Positions 1 through 11,224 of a stretch of DNA of 64,000 nucleotides are shown in pieces; the first letter of the stretch is position 1, and the number at the start of each line of letters is the position of its first letter. The stretch is from the NCBI GenBank assembly GCA_029891385.1, contig CM057230.1, positions 20,774,847 to 20,838,846 on the forward strand. Reading direction: 5' to 3'. The position numbers and the translations under genes are program-made. Under the pieces are notes generated by a model, which was not told where the DNA came from, did not search any database, and was given only the letters and a program-made list of their open reading frames with translations. This DNA is from Erythroxylum novogranatense. Taxonomy: Eukaryota; Streptophyta; Magnoliopsida; Malpighiales; Erythroxylaceae.

Positions 1-1036
1 TTTCTTTCATCTTTATTTAATCTCATTCAAATCAAAACAAATAATTTCCACTTTTGGAAATTAATCCTTATACAAATCTCAATTCATATTAAACGTCTTA
101 ACATGCAGTATCTCAATCTCATCTTTAAAACAAACATCTATCTTATTCTTATTCTTTCTTTTTGCCATAAAAAAACTCACACATAGCCATATAACAAAAT
201 TTGGGCAGCATAACGGCTGTATTTTTCAAAACCCAAACCTGCAAATGGTTTTAAAACTCACTTCTATAATTCCGAGTCAAAACTCAGAATCATCGGACCT
301 CCCGTCCGGAATCCAAAACACAATCATATTCAATTCACAATCATATATCTCAATTCCATATACAATTTCACAATTCAATCCAAAACCCAAACCAATCATA
401 TTTATACACAATCATAATTCATATCTCATCATCATGCACATTCATCCATATCTATACATATCCAAATCTAATTCTTAAATCAATTCAATACATGATTTCA
501 CAACCATCCACAAATTCATAAATCATCATACACTACTCTACCAGTCAAGTCCTTATACAAAATCATAATTCATACATATCATAAATAATTGCTTACAAAA
601 CCTTAATGGCATTCCAAGCCATTTACAAAGCCAAAACCAAATTCCAAAATACACAAAAACACAAACTAAACAAAAAAAAACTTGGCTTTCTTTCATCCGA
701 TCTCCTGCTCGATACCTGGAGATGGAGATGAAATGGGGTGAGCTTATAGCTCGTGGATAACATGTTTATAAATCGAAAAATAAGTAAAAATCATTTTTCA
801 AGCAGTTTGCCGTTTATAAACATTTTACATTCAAAAATTTATCAAAGTCTCATTTTCAAACTTTTTAAATCAATCATAATCAATTTCAAAATAATTTCAT
901 GGCAGAAAGGCCTCAATTGATCTTTTCTCAAAATCCTCAAATTCTTCACAGTTCACGAACAAATTGAACACATGTATGCATCACAAATATAAACAAAATC
1001 AAAAACACACAAACACATCAGAATGGTTTGGGTCGG

Positions 1037-1140
1037 TCTAAAACGGAACATACTGCATATTCCCGTATAACGGTCCTGTGCAGCCGTGAACAGAACGTAC
1101 TACACTTTCCTGCATAGCGGTCTAGTGTAGCCGTGAACTT
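1037..1140. repeat. Two-copy 47-bp tandem repeat
   Basis: Two imperfect units, each ending in GCCGTGAAC (at 1083 and 1130), give a period of 47 bp. The GC-richer block stands out from its AT-rich surroundings. The solo LTR at 14720-14865 (45-bp units) has a similar small tandem block, and a comparable duplicated stretch may lie near 33780-33850. Confidence 0.6.
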
Positions 1141-3179
1141 ATGAGAGTCCGAAACCGGAGCTCCAGTGCTACTAGCGGGTAGGCGGGAGAAGTCTTTAAA
1201 AAGAGACAGTGCACTGACTCAACTTATGGGACCTAACCAAACTCACATAACACATAAATTCATACTTAAAAAAACGAATTGCCCGAAGGCACATTTCGAA
1301 AACTTGCTTTCATATCGTGTCATACTAGACACATTAATATTCACAATTGCACATACTTTCATATAGCAATTCACCATACACATGTCATATAGCAAATCAC
1401 AATTCATCAATCAATTTCATAACAATTTCAAAACATATTCGATTCATAAAAATTCATAAACAAAGTATGCAATACTTTTGAGAATTGATCAAAATCGTTC
1501 ATAAATAAATAAATGAACAAATGTATCAATTTTCATAAGTAATAAAACCTTCAAGCATAAAGAATTCCAGAAATTTTTACCAATTTATCAAGTCACTTAA
1601 AACAATAAATCTAACATTTGTAATCAATTTCCATAATCTCATAAATTTCTTAATTTATCAAAACATTTTAAAACTTGAAACAAATTTTCAAAACATTTGG
1701 AAACAGTACAATTCAATACGTCCTTTCTTTATTTTTCGAAATCATAAATAATAATTTTGTAAAACATTTCACTTCTTGAATTTTTGAAAATTCATAATTA
1801 ACTTATAATTCGAAAAATAAACATATTACTCACCTCATTTCCTTGCTAGAAACTTGTCCCAAGCATCAATTCTCCAAAGCCTTTCCTTAATTTTTCCTAA
1901 TTCAATAACATAAACCCTAATTAATTAAACATCCAAAATTGAATCAATTAAACCATGAAATCACCAAAATTGACTTGAGAAATCACAAACCCATACTAAT
2001 CTAAAGCTAAATAAACCAAAATCTCATCAAATTTTAACAAGGTAAAAATTTCTCTTACCTTATTTCTTCTCTATTTTCGAATTTTTCTTGGCTAGGAAGG
2101 AAGCTTTCCTCATCCTCCACTTTTTCCCCCCTTAAATCCTCTCAAAATCGTGCTTGAAACCTTGGAAAAATCGAAAACCTTAGACTTTCTCTCTTTTTCT
2201 CTTTCCCTTTCTCCCATCCGTAAGCTTCACTCTTCTCTTCCTTTCATTTTGTTCTTTTTCTCCTCTAAGTCGTGCTTCCTCTCCTCTTAAACGACAACCA
2301 TGTTATCTTGTCATTAAATGAAGGCCAAAAGACCAATAGGCCCTTACATATGTGCCTTATAACTTAACTCTTTAAGTGGTCTTCCCAATTTGCCCTTTAA
2401 ATTCATTTTAAGTCATGTTTACTTTAGGACAATTTTCTAACCATCAAATTGAAGGAATTTTCTAAATTTTCCTTCTAGATAAATATTCCTTATTTTCTCA
2501 ATTTCATAAAGCCACCAAAATCATTTAATTTGGTGCACTACATCAAAAGTTATGCTTCAAACATTTCGGGTTATTCATATGCTAAAACATTTTCCAGTTC
2601 TTTACTTCTATCCAAAAATTGATAATCTTATAGGCTAAATTAAAATTCACTTTCTTCAGACAAATTGTAGCCCTATTTTTCTAGTTTAATCCATATTAAC
2701 AATCACCTCATTTGGATGACTAGAGCAAAAGTTATAGCTAAAATACTTTCAGATTTCTCTAATCCAAGACTGAACACTAATCTGAACTTTAATTCAGAAA
2801 TTGAAAGTCTTAGGGGTTAAATTGAAATTCAATTCCTTCTTATTACTTGTAGTCATATGTCTCTATTTTATTTTTCCTTAAGAATCAATTTAATCGGATC
2901 TCCACAAATCAAGAATTTCTCAAAATACTGAACCATGTTCAGAAAATTTTCCCTCACTTGATTAAATCAATCTCTTTCAATTTAATCTCAAAAATTATAA
3001 ATTTTCCATTTTGATGAAGATAATTGTTTTAGGAATCCAACGCTTCAAAAAATAAATCAATCGGATGTCGGACGGAAAATTTATAAACAAAAGATTAAAC
3101 AAGGGTTAGATTAGGGGAGGAGAATAGCAAAAACAAAAGGATTTTTCATATAGATAGATATATATATATATATAACCTA

Positions 3180-4060
3180 AATTTCCAAAATTCATAACTC
3201 TTGGTCCAGAACTCCAAATTTGAAAATTTTGGTATCAATAGAAAGCTCCAAGGATGCTCTACAACTTCCATGAAAAACTTGAAAATCAATTCCGTCTCTA
3301 AAAGGGTCAAAAATTCAATCAAACATTATGTCCAAAAAATCAATTCCTAAACAAAGACTCAACTTTGAAATTTTATATCTTTCAACTCCAAAGTCCAAAC
3401 ATGTCATATCTTATATCAATGCAAAGATCAGAAAGCCACCTACAACTTTCATGAAGGACAGAAAAATTAATTTGGCCTTTAAAGAAATCAAATTTCCAAT
3501 CAAAGATTCTGTCCACTAGTAATCATGCTAAACAATAACAGAAACTTCCAAAAATCATAACTTCACATTCCATGGTCCACAAATTGCATACTATACATCA
3601 ATGAAAAGATTAAAACATAATCTAACACTTTCATGAAGAACTTAATCACAAATTCAACCTCTAACTAGGTCAATGTTTTAGTCAAAGATTCTGTCAAAAA
3701 ATTGGTCAACCCATACCACATCCAAACTTTAAAATTTCATATCTTTCAATTTTTACATCCAAAAATAACATATAATACATCATTGAAAAGCTAGCAAAAT
3801 CTTCTATGACTTTCATGTAGGCCACTTAACCCAGTTCAAACACATCAGTACAGAAATTGGCCTCAAAGCAGTACATACAAAATTACCCTTAACTAACACT
3901 TTTAAAAACAAAGTAACATAGCCTTAACTTTGGAAAATCATAACTTTCAATCCCGATATCGAAAAATATCAAACTTTCTAGCGATAGAAAGCTTCCAACA
4001 TATTCTACAAGTTTCATGAAGATCAATTTCTCAAATTCTGCCTAAATCAAAAAGTCAACT
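3180..4060. repeat. Degenerate ~180-200-bp periodic module
   Basis: Anchors resembling CAACTTTCATGAAG occur near 3267, 3444, 3630, 3808 and 4010, about 180-200 bp apart. Each is preceded by a 'cataactt' theme and followed by a CAAA-rich stretch. The same theme recurs at 34860-35420 and, in reverse complement, in 12650-13300. The units are too diverged to be a fresh satellite. Confidence 0.5.
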
Positions 4061-4625
4061 CTTTATGACTAAAAAGTTAACTTTCTTAATTCTTCAAATT
4101 CTCACACTTTCACTATTTATTTCATGCTTTTCAACTTCCATTTAAAACAATGTATTCACTATCAATTTCATTTAAACTCAAAACAACATTTTAGACCATA
4201 ATTAATCATAACCATTAATAACCTATCTTAATCTCATTTAACAATTCATATTCTTGACTCTTCGTTTTCTTCGCACACAAATAAGTCACCATAAGTTTCC
4301 TCATTTAATGTCACTTTATATTTCAAAAATTCCAAGAAAATTCGGGTCCAACATGCACAACATCATCTTGTTTCGATAACTATTACTGAACAAAGGAGGG
4401 GTCAGGAATGTTAATAGGCAACTCCAATGAAGATTTAACATTAGTAATTGATCTTCCATATAGTGGGTGTTATTGGAGGCGACTAGAGTGTCAGGTAGGG
4501 ACAACATTGGAGGGAATAGTTGCCGACCGTGACTGTTCCACACCAGAACATCAACACAAAAAGAAGAAGACAAACTAGGGATTTTTAATCCCTTTTCAAA
4601 ATTTTCCTTTTTTAATAAAAATACA

Positions 4626-5100
4626 TCAAAAATTTAAAGCATATAGACCCAAATCCCCTCGAAGAAATTCAAACTTGACTAAGTTTAGAGGATTTGTAAT
4701 GATGTCTGCCATTTGTTTTTTTGTAGTCATGTATACAAGAGTAGTTATTTTGTTCCCTACAAGCTTTCGAATAAAGTTATACTTCAAGTCGATGTGTTTT
4801 GCTCTTGAATGTTGAACTAGATTCTTCGAGATGTCTATAGCACTCTTGTTATTGTACAAGATTGTCAACACGTCCTGATTGATTCCATAATCTTTTAACA
4901 TCTATTTCATCTAAAGAAGATGCGAACAATAACTACCTACAACAATATATTCCGCTTTTTTGGTTGATAGTGAATTTTTTTTACTTTTTATTGCACCACG
5001 AAATTAGATTATTACCCAAGAAGAAACAACCCCATGAAGTGCTTTTTTGATCATCTAAAATGCCAGCCAATTTGCATCACTATACCTGGCTAGATAAGAT
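4626..5100 (-). pseudogene. Copia RNase H domain remnant
   Basis: The open part (4626-4901) reads YNNKSAIDISKN, then HSRAKHIDLKYNFIRKLV, then TTKKQMADIITN before its stop. These are the hallmarks of the Ty1/copia RNase H C-terminal half, which removes the RNA strand during reverse transcription. The N-terminal part (YSDANWLAF, about 5090) is in a separate frame, split by stops. It directly follows reverse transcriptase, as in all Copia elements. The protein is non-functional because the domain is interrupted. Confidence 0.85.
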
Positions 5101-5117
5101 GTAAAGTCACATATATA

Positions 5118-6040
5118 CTAAATCCCAAATTCAGAATTACCGCTAACATATCTAATAATCCTCTTAACTATTGTTAAGTGTGTTTCTTTTGGGTTGGCTT
5201 GATAGTGAGCATATACTCCGACTTTATAACATATTTCTGGTCTACTTGTGATTAAATACAATAGACTACCAATAATGCTTCTATATAAGCTAACATCAAC
5301 ACTTTTGCCATTTTCATCCTTGTTTAACTTTGTAGATACACTCATAGGAGTTCTAACATATCAAGCGTTCTCAAGTCCAAACTTCTTCACTACATTCTTT
5401 GCATATTTAGTTTGCGATACAAAGATACCATCCTTCACTTGTTTAATTTGCAAACTTAAAAACAAGTTCAATTCACCTACCATGCTCATCTCAAATTCAT
5501 ATGTCATTAAATTCATAAATTCGTCCACCATTTTAGGATAAGTAGAACCAAACACAGTATCATCAACATAAATTTATACAATCATCAAATTAGATCTGAA
5601 TATTTTAAGAAATAGGGTCTTTTCGACACTACCTCTTTCATAGCCTTCCTTGAGTAGGTATTGAGTCAACCTTTTATACCAAGCTCTTGGTGCTTGTTTG
5701 AGACCGTAAATAGCCTTTTTTAGCTTAAAAATGTGATCAGTATGGACTGAATCAATGAATCCTTTCAGCTACTCAACATATACCTCTTCTTGTATGAACC
5801 CATTAAAGAACACACTCTTCATATCCATTTGATAAAGCTTGAAGCCTTTTACACATGTGATACCCAAAAGTAATCTAATTGACTCAAGTCTTGCCACTAG
5901 CACAAAATTTTCATTAAAATCAATTCCTTCAATCTGAGAGTAACCTTGAGCCACTAACCTTGCTTTATTTCTAGTCACATTACCCTTTTTATTAGTTTTA
6001 TTACGAAACACCCTTTTTTTATCATATTCACTTTAGATCA
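5118..6040 (-). pseudogene. Copia reverse transcriptase (RVT_2) remnant
   Basis: Three adjacent minus-strand frames together resemble the Ty1/copia reverse transcriptase. The first (5769-6011) has ARLVAQGYSQIEGIDFNE and YQMDMKSVFFNG, where families usually have D-V-K-x-A-F-L-N-G. The second (5361-5555 and just upstream) has the catalytic YVDD followed by FGST. The third (5118-5345) has YRSIIGSLLYLITSRPEI, typical of the thumb/connection region. Stops near 5555, 5345 and 5769 interrupt it, so it cannot be translated as one protein. It sits between integrase and RNase H in the order expected for Copia. Confidence 0.88.
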
Positions 6041-6352
6041 TCTTGGCACCAGTTTCCAGATGTCATTACGAGCAAATTGAGTCAATTCTTCTTACATAGT
6101 TACTATCTAGAAATTATCTTATATTAACATTTTTAGGCTTGAATGAAGATGTGTAATATAAAAGTCCAATGAGTTGACGATAATCAACTATTTTTCTTTC
6201 CCTTATTTTTCTTCATTCACTAATGACTTCTTTTGGTCCGTGAGGGAGGATCCCTGTTTAAATAAACTTCTCTCAGATTTTGATTATTCAAAGGAATTAT
6301 TTTCAAGTGTTTTGTTGGTTTCATAATCCGAAACAACTAACAACACTTTTGT

Positions 6353-6547
6353 TTACACAGTTTCTTTACTAGCAACAACTAATTGTAGATCTGGGTGATT
6401 TTTGGTTCTTGTCTCGTTGCTTGTTTGAGTTTGTCCGCAAGGTTGGTTTTGTGAATTTTCTTCTACCACTTTGTCATTTAATTGAGAAACATCATCAATC
6501 ACAACATTTATGGACTTTAACACTTTCTTGGTTCTTTGATTGAACAC
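6353..6547 (-). pseudogene. Copia linker between integrase and reverse transcriptase
   Basis: A 64-codon frame without a catalytic motif lies in the variable linker between the integrase C-terminus and reverse transcriptase. It contains HPDLQLVVASKETV, which aligns by eye with CPDSQLVTVCEV near 11040 in the gag-retaining Copia element. That match places one end of the latter's internal deletion in this linker region. Confidence 0.6.
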
Positions 6548-7300
6548 TCAATATACTTTACTATAGGTTGAATAGCCAATGAAGATCCCTTCCTCACTTT
6601 TGCTTTCAATTTTTTTGACTTGTTCTTGATCTCTAAGAATATAGCATTTACTACCAAAAACATGAAAATAACTTATATCTAGTTTCTTTCCCTTCCATAG
6701 CTCATAAGATGTCTTGTTCAATATACTTCTAAGATGAACTCTGTTGCATATGTAGCAAGCCATGTTCACTACTTCCTCCCAAAACCACATTGATATTTTT
6801 CCTCCATTTAACATAGATTTGGACATTTCTTGAAGAGTTCGATTCTTCCTCTTTGTAAATCCATTTTGTTGTGGATTTATAGGTGCTGAAAATTCTTGTA
6901 TGATACCATATTTGTCACAGAAATCATTGAAGCTTGCATTATCAAATTCCCTTTTGTGATCTGATTGGATTCTTAACACTGTCATATTTTTTAGAGTTAT
7001 GACTTGCACACATAGACTTCTAAAAGCCTTAAAAGCATCTGACTTCTCTTAAAAAAATACCTAAGTGTATCTAGAATAATCATCAATATAAGTTCAAAAG
7101 TATCTCATTCCACCAATGCTAGCATATTACATTGGGCCAACCAAATCCATGTGAATTAGTTCAAAATGTGTGAGGAAGTAAGATGACTAACCTTTTTATG
7201 TTGCACTCTCATTTGTTTACCCATTTGACATACATTACATACCTTCTTATCTTCTTTGTTCATTATAGGCAAACCTCTCACTGCTTCCAATTTCTTTAAC
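6548..7300 (-). pseudogene. Copia integrase remnant
   Basis: The largest frame (6548-7009, 153 codons) contains IQSDHKREFDN and FSAPINPQQNGFTKRKNRTLQE, matching the second half of the Copia integrase core (usual form DNGxEF and TPQQNGVVERKNRTL). It then has the conserved C-terminal stretch NRVHLRSILNKTSYELWKGK followed by FHVFGSKCYI. The upstream part (to about 7300), with a possible Cys-rich pre-integrase motif, is frameshifted. In the DNG motif the equivalent residue reads DHK, so a catalytic neighbourhood is damaged. It is a dead integrase, lying upstream of reverse transcriptase as in Ty1/copia. Confidence 0.85.
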
Positions 7301-8178
7301 TTGATAATAAGCTCATAAGCTTTTGATGCCATAGATTCATATTAGCATAATATGAGGATGACTTATAAGTGGAAATAACTTGCAAAATATAAAAATTGTC
7401 TGTTGATCATCTCCCACTCACAAGACATTCTCCTTGTTCGGTTAACATCCTGCATCCAGCACTTGTAAATTTAACCAATAAACCATAATCACAAAGTTGA
7501 CTTATACTTACCAAATTAGCTTTTAATCCATCAACGTGAAGCACATTCTTGAGGTGTGGCAGTCCATCCACACATAGTATTCCTTTACCAATCGCTGAAG
7601 CCTTCTTTACATCACCGAAAGTCCATCCGTATAACTTTGATAATTAGTTAAGAAGCTCCTTTCTCCTGTCATATGATGTGAATATTCACTGTCAAAATAC
7701 CAACCATTATGAAAAGTGGCCTTCATAGATTTAAGAACTAAAAGAGATTGCAATTAACCCTTTCTAACTTAAATGTACCTTGGTATCATAGGCTGCTACC
7801 AGAAATTTTGGTGAGGAGTATATAGATTTTCAGTTTTGGGTCCTTTGAAACAACAATTATAACAACTTATAGCATCTTAGTTTTATGTGGTTAATAAATC
7901 CAGAAAAATGGCATATAGGTATGAATCTCTGATTTTTCCTTGCGATTTCCCTTTGTACAAGTCTGATTGTATCATTGTTTTCATCATTTGACTTAGAGCA
8001 TTTAGCTTTATAGCCAATATCTTAGAGATCTCCTTTGATCTTACTGATTTCCAGCAACTTTTCTAACTTTCTAGTACCACCATTTAACGTTCTTATCATT
8101 TTTTTCTGTGCTAACCAGATTCAATATTGTTTCATTCAACTCATCTATTATAGATAATAATTTCTTCTCTAAATCTTG
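7301..8178 (-). pseudogene. Copia gag spacer, protease and GAG-pre-integrase remnants
   Basis: No long frame survives, but short segments are recognisable: LNGGTRKLEKLLEIS near 8040-8090 matches the coiled-coil spacer of the gag-bearing Copia element (15645-15947), and the stretch to about 7301 is where protease and pre-integrase should lie. Homology stops abruptly near 8178; DNA to the right is unrelated. The assignment rests mainly on order and on the spacer match. Confidence 0.55.
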
Positions 8179-8439
8179 AATGACGTGGGTGAAACGCAAC
8201 ATAAATAGAAGCAGATAAAACAAAGAAACAAAAGCGCCAAATCAACAATAGCAAGGGGTAGCCAACAGGACATGTAGAGTAGATTAAACGACAGCGACAC
8301 ACAGGAGCCCAACCGAAGAAAACGACAACAAAGGACTCTGGAAGTTTTATGACTGGAGACATTTTTTATTACAAGGGAAAGAAAGCAACCAAAACTAGCA
8401 CATATTTCGAGAATACAAAACTCCTTGCGCATTTCTGTG

Positions 8440-9010
8440 AAGAAGCTTTTGGACGACCTCCAGAGGCTCTTATAGAAGGTGCAAGCCCAGACTTAATAAA
8501 ATTGCAATAGCCACCAATCTGTTAGCATAGTGGTTCCCCTCGCAAAAGGCATGCTAAATATGGACCTCCCAGTCATGGTGTAAAAGGCTTCAGATACCTG
8601 CAATCAAAGAAGTATCCTCAGTTAGTACTCTTTGGGAGGAAGAGAGAATGTTAATGACCTCTAAAGAGTTTACTTCAATGACTACGCATTGATAGTCTAG
8701 GTCTCAGGCCAACGTGAGGCTTGAGAAAACTCCACAAAGTTCTATAGATAAGGGCGAACCCCTCCCAATATGTTGCTGCAACCCACCATACTACTTCCTA
8801 TGACTATCTCTAATTAATCCTCTAACTAAGGCCTTGGTAGACCCTTGTTTAACTGCCTCATCCGAATTTATTTTCACCCAACCCTCCAACAGTTTAATCC
8901 AACCCACTAATCTCTCCACAGACAAGCCCTGGGTTGGGAAGACACAATTTTTCATTGTTCTATAGCTCGTACAATCTAGTCCACATAGTCCGATAGAGTC
9001 CTGATACTAT
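8440..9010 (-). pseudogene. LINE RNase H-like (RVT_3) remnant
   Basis: Minus-strand translation, with several stops, gives GWVKINSDEAVKQGSTKALV, then GLIRDS, then LDYQCVVIEVNSLEVIN, ending with HDWEVHI and EGNHYANRL. This is the order of the RNase H-like domain at the C-terminus of plant L1-type LINE ORF2 proteins: KINSDGA, then D-S, then the H..R..N..AD motif. It is a decayed fragment; no reverse transcriptase domain is attached. DNA between 9010 and 9334 holds nothing I recognise. Confidence 0.7.
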
Positions 9011-9329
9011 CGTCCGGCCATATAAAACCCCTCTTAAGCAGGCCGTTGTTCCACCATTAGTGGAGACATTTTAATCATAGGATGGTTTGTTTTTGAAAAG
9101 AAGGGACGTCTTTAAGACAAGAGCACGTGGGCGGCTTACTAGGGGGCAACATGTGGTGGCTACGTGGGTGATTTTTTAGTATGGACTTTTTGGCTCACCA
9201 ACGTGGTTTTCCTCAAAACTTCTTCATACATACATCGAGGGTTGTGGCCTTTTACACCTGGAGCTCTCCAACGTTGTTTTTCCTTTAGATTTTTTTCCAT
9301 AAGAATAATTTTTATTTTTAATAATATTC

Positions 9330-9334
9330 ATATG
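9330..9334. repeat. Target site duplication (left) of the Copia element
   Basis: ATATG immediately precedes the LTR beginning TGAGAAAATT and is repeated at 18230-18234 after the other LTR. Confidence 0.9.
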
Positions 9335-10312
9335 TGAGAAAATTAAATCGTCAATAAAATCGCAGACTGTCTAAAATTAATTTTTCCGCACGAGTAAAAC
9401 AACAATCGTAAAAGCAAAGCACCAAAAACACCGACGTTTGGTAACGCAGTTCGGCACACTTTGCCTACGTCTATGGGGCCCTCACCCAGATTAATTTCTT
9501 CCACTGTAGTTCACAAAAATTACAAAAGATTGATCTACCCCGTATGACTCAATCTATATAACTGACCCACAACCTAACTATCCGTGAAAGAGTTTCACGC
9601 CCAATAATACGACCGACTCGTGTTAACTTCGTCAGAGGATTTTTTAAACTATTTCTACTTGAAAAACAAAGACAAATAAAATCAAGAATATGACAATTCC
9701 AGTTCTGAAATTTGTCACCAAGAAGCCAAGTAGCCGCACCAACAATATGTGTACTGATCTATGACAAAGTCTTCTTTATGCTGAAAACATCAATCACGTA
9801 AATCATCCAGCAACGTCATCAACTACATATCACCATAGGACTGCTTGCTGAAGGTAAAACTAATGGTCGTATATTGCTGCACAAAGAACACCTCACAAAA
9901 GACAACTCAATCAAAAGATCAAGAGCCAACGACACAGCAGCCAAAACACTTCACAACACTATATTTTTTTTATTCACCCAAACACCAAAAAATTATTTTT
10001 GATCAAAAGAAGATCCCCTTCTACATCTTCCACGTCAGCCCAGAAACCTTCCATGAATCCCCATCATTCACGCAATTTACCTAAAATTGCCTTGGACAAA
10101 TCCTTTTCAAAAAGGGATAATATTTGATAAGCAATTAACATCCGAAAGATATGCTAATTCAAAATTTACTTCCAGCTCTAATCCACTTTCCAATTTCAAC
10201 AGAATACCCAATTACCAATTAAGGCACATCTTCAGAAATAATTAAAATTCCCATGTCCAATTTTAAAAAAATGCCAAAACTAAATAAAGAATATATAAAA
10301 TATATTCTAACA
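9335..10312 (-). repeat. 3' LTR of the Sirevirus-type Copia element
   Basis: It runs TGAGAAAATT...TTCTAACA on the plus strand (TG...CA) and is a direct repeat of 17258-18229. The open frame inside it (9845-10084) is not a gene. It is the 3' LTR because the polypurine tract lies next to it. Confidence 0.93.
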
Positions 10313-10520
10313 ATCTCCCCCTTTTTGGCATTTTCACAACTCTAGTACTCCACATAAATAATCATATTTGGACATATAAAGATAAGATTCACATTGCTCC
10401 CCCTTCATCAAACATTAAGTTTCAAAGAATACCAATCATCCAAATTTCTCCCCCTTGGGATACAAAGATGCCAAAAAATAAGACGAATAGTCAAACATAT
10501 ACCTGAAATCTCCCCCTGAA
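10313..10520 (-). promoter_or_regulatory. Polypurine tract with repeated upstream copies
   Basis: The tract abutting the LTR reads AAAAAGGGGGAGAT on the minus strand (10313-10326). Three more GGGGGAG motifs lie at about 10397-10406, 10448-10459 and 10510-10518. Polypurine tracts prime plus-strand DNA synthesis; several such motifs before the 3' LTR are a described feature of Sireviruses. Confidence 0.85.
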
Positions 10521-10877
10521 TGGAACATTCATCATAAACAATATGGTGTCTACCTCTTGAAACAAAATCACAATCATAATAATCACCAATAGATGCAGCG
10601 GAAGAATCATAAACACGCCAATATCACAATTTACCACCATTCAAAATATTGAGAGATATGTCCGAAAGAGAGAGAGAGATACCCAAGAGAGTTCCATAAC
10701 GATGAGAGAGCTGAAGAGTCTTCGGTGGAGCTAAAAAGAAGTCACAAAGCAAACTACTAAAAAGATGAGACGACAATAGCAACATAAAACTATTGAACAA
10801 AAAAATCTTTTCTTTTCTTTTCCTTTTTTTTCGTTTTTTTTGTTTTGTTTTGTTTTTTTAACAACACAAAAAAATAC
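10521..10877. other. 3' untranslated interior of the Copia element; no gene
   Basis: The stretch holds a short GA run near 10665-10678 and a T-rich block (10800-10860). The 64-codon frame at 10731-10925 (-) is low-complexity and overlaps the RNase H tail in another frame. Confidence 0.6.
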
Positions 10878-11219
10878 TTCAAAAATGTAAAGCACACTGT
10901 CCCTGTGCCCTTCGAAGAATCTCAAACCTGGGCTTACTCCTCGTCACATTATGTTGGTCATCGGTTTCTTTTTTAGAAGTAACTGACTTGTCTTCTGTTT
11001 GACCAGTTACTTCACAAACAGTAACTAACTGTGAATCTGGGCATCATCTTGTTTTTCCTTCACTATATTTTTGTTCTTGTACTTGACCCTTTCTAATCCA
11101 AGCTTGATTCGATATCATGGGATGCTGCTGGAAACTTAATGGAGAACGTCTAGAATTTCGATTTTGACCCCTTTGAAATATCATTTGTAATAACTGATAA
11201 CATCTTGACCTTATATGTC
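10878..11219 (-). pseudogene. Gag 3' end joined to linker and RNase H tail
   Basis: On the minus strand the frame starts inside a split CCHC knuckle (HIRSRC), continues through a basic region, meets a stop at 11044-11046, and in the same frame reads CPDSQLVTVCEV, then SKPRFEILRRAQGQCALHF before a stop. The middle matches the integrase-RT linker of the Copia remnant at 6353-6547, and the end matches that remnant's RNase H tail. So a deletion fused gag to the end of pol. The rest of gag lies at 15596-17188, on the other side of the inserted solo LTR. Confidence 0.75.
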
Positions 11220-11224
11220 TAATG
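11220..11224. repeat. Target site duplication (left) of the solo LTR
   Basis: TAATG precedes the LTR start TGTAACATCC and recurs at 15596-15600 right after its end TGTTACA. Confidence 0.9.

Larger units (their letters stand above)
1..4250. repeat. LTR-like non-coding repeat DNA, truncated at the window edge
   Basis: This AT-rich stretch has no credible coding region; the open frames at 245, 1166 and 3328 have low-complexity products. It shares its architecture with the long LTRs at 11225-15595 and 33081-37070: a short tandem repeat (1037-1140), a pyrimidine-rich block (2040-2290), and degenerate ~180-bp units with the theme 'cataact... caactttcatgaag...' between about 3180 and 4060. I infer it is part of a related long LTR or another non-coding retrotransposon part in the orientation of 33081-37070. 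I could not find a terminal TGTAACA/TGTTACA motif or a target duplication. The order of blocks differs from the other two copies, so the assignment is tentative. Confidence 0.4.
4600..8178 (-). mobile_element. Degenerate Sirevirus-like Copia element: pol portion only
   Basis: Read on the minus strand, this holds the end of a gag-type coiled-coil spacer, GAG-pre-integrase, integrase, a linker, reverse transcriptase and RNase H, the order of Ty1/copia elements. Many stops and frameshifts show it is dead. No LTR, primer-binding site or target duplication was found. The upstream break near 8178 falls inside the coiled-coil spacer, and the motif LNGGT near 8060 matches the spacer of the Copia element at 9335-18229, so both belong to one family. 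This fragment has the pol region that the other lacks. The final residues before the stop at 4626 (KFEFLRGDLGLYALNF) match the tail of the other element. Confidence 0.85.

Noticed and set aside
4316..4573. 85-codon minus-strand frame next to the Copia remnant
   Set aside because: No family recognised, and it lies where the element's 3' non-coding end would be; not supported as a gene.
8141..8432. Overlapping 73- and 87-codon frames on the minus strand
   Set aside because: They are Cys/Leu/Phe-rich with no recognisable domain and partly overlap the break of the Copia remnant; probably chance.
9845..10084. 79-codon frame, with a counterpart at 17771-18001
   Set aside because: Both lie at the same place in the two LTRs and differ by frameshifts; LTR sequence, not a gene.
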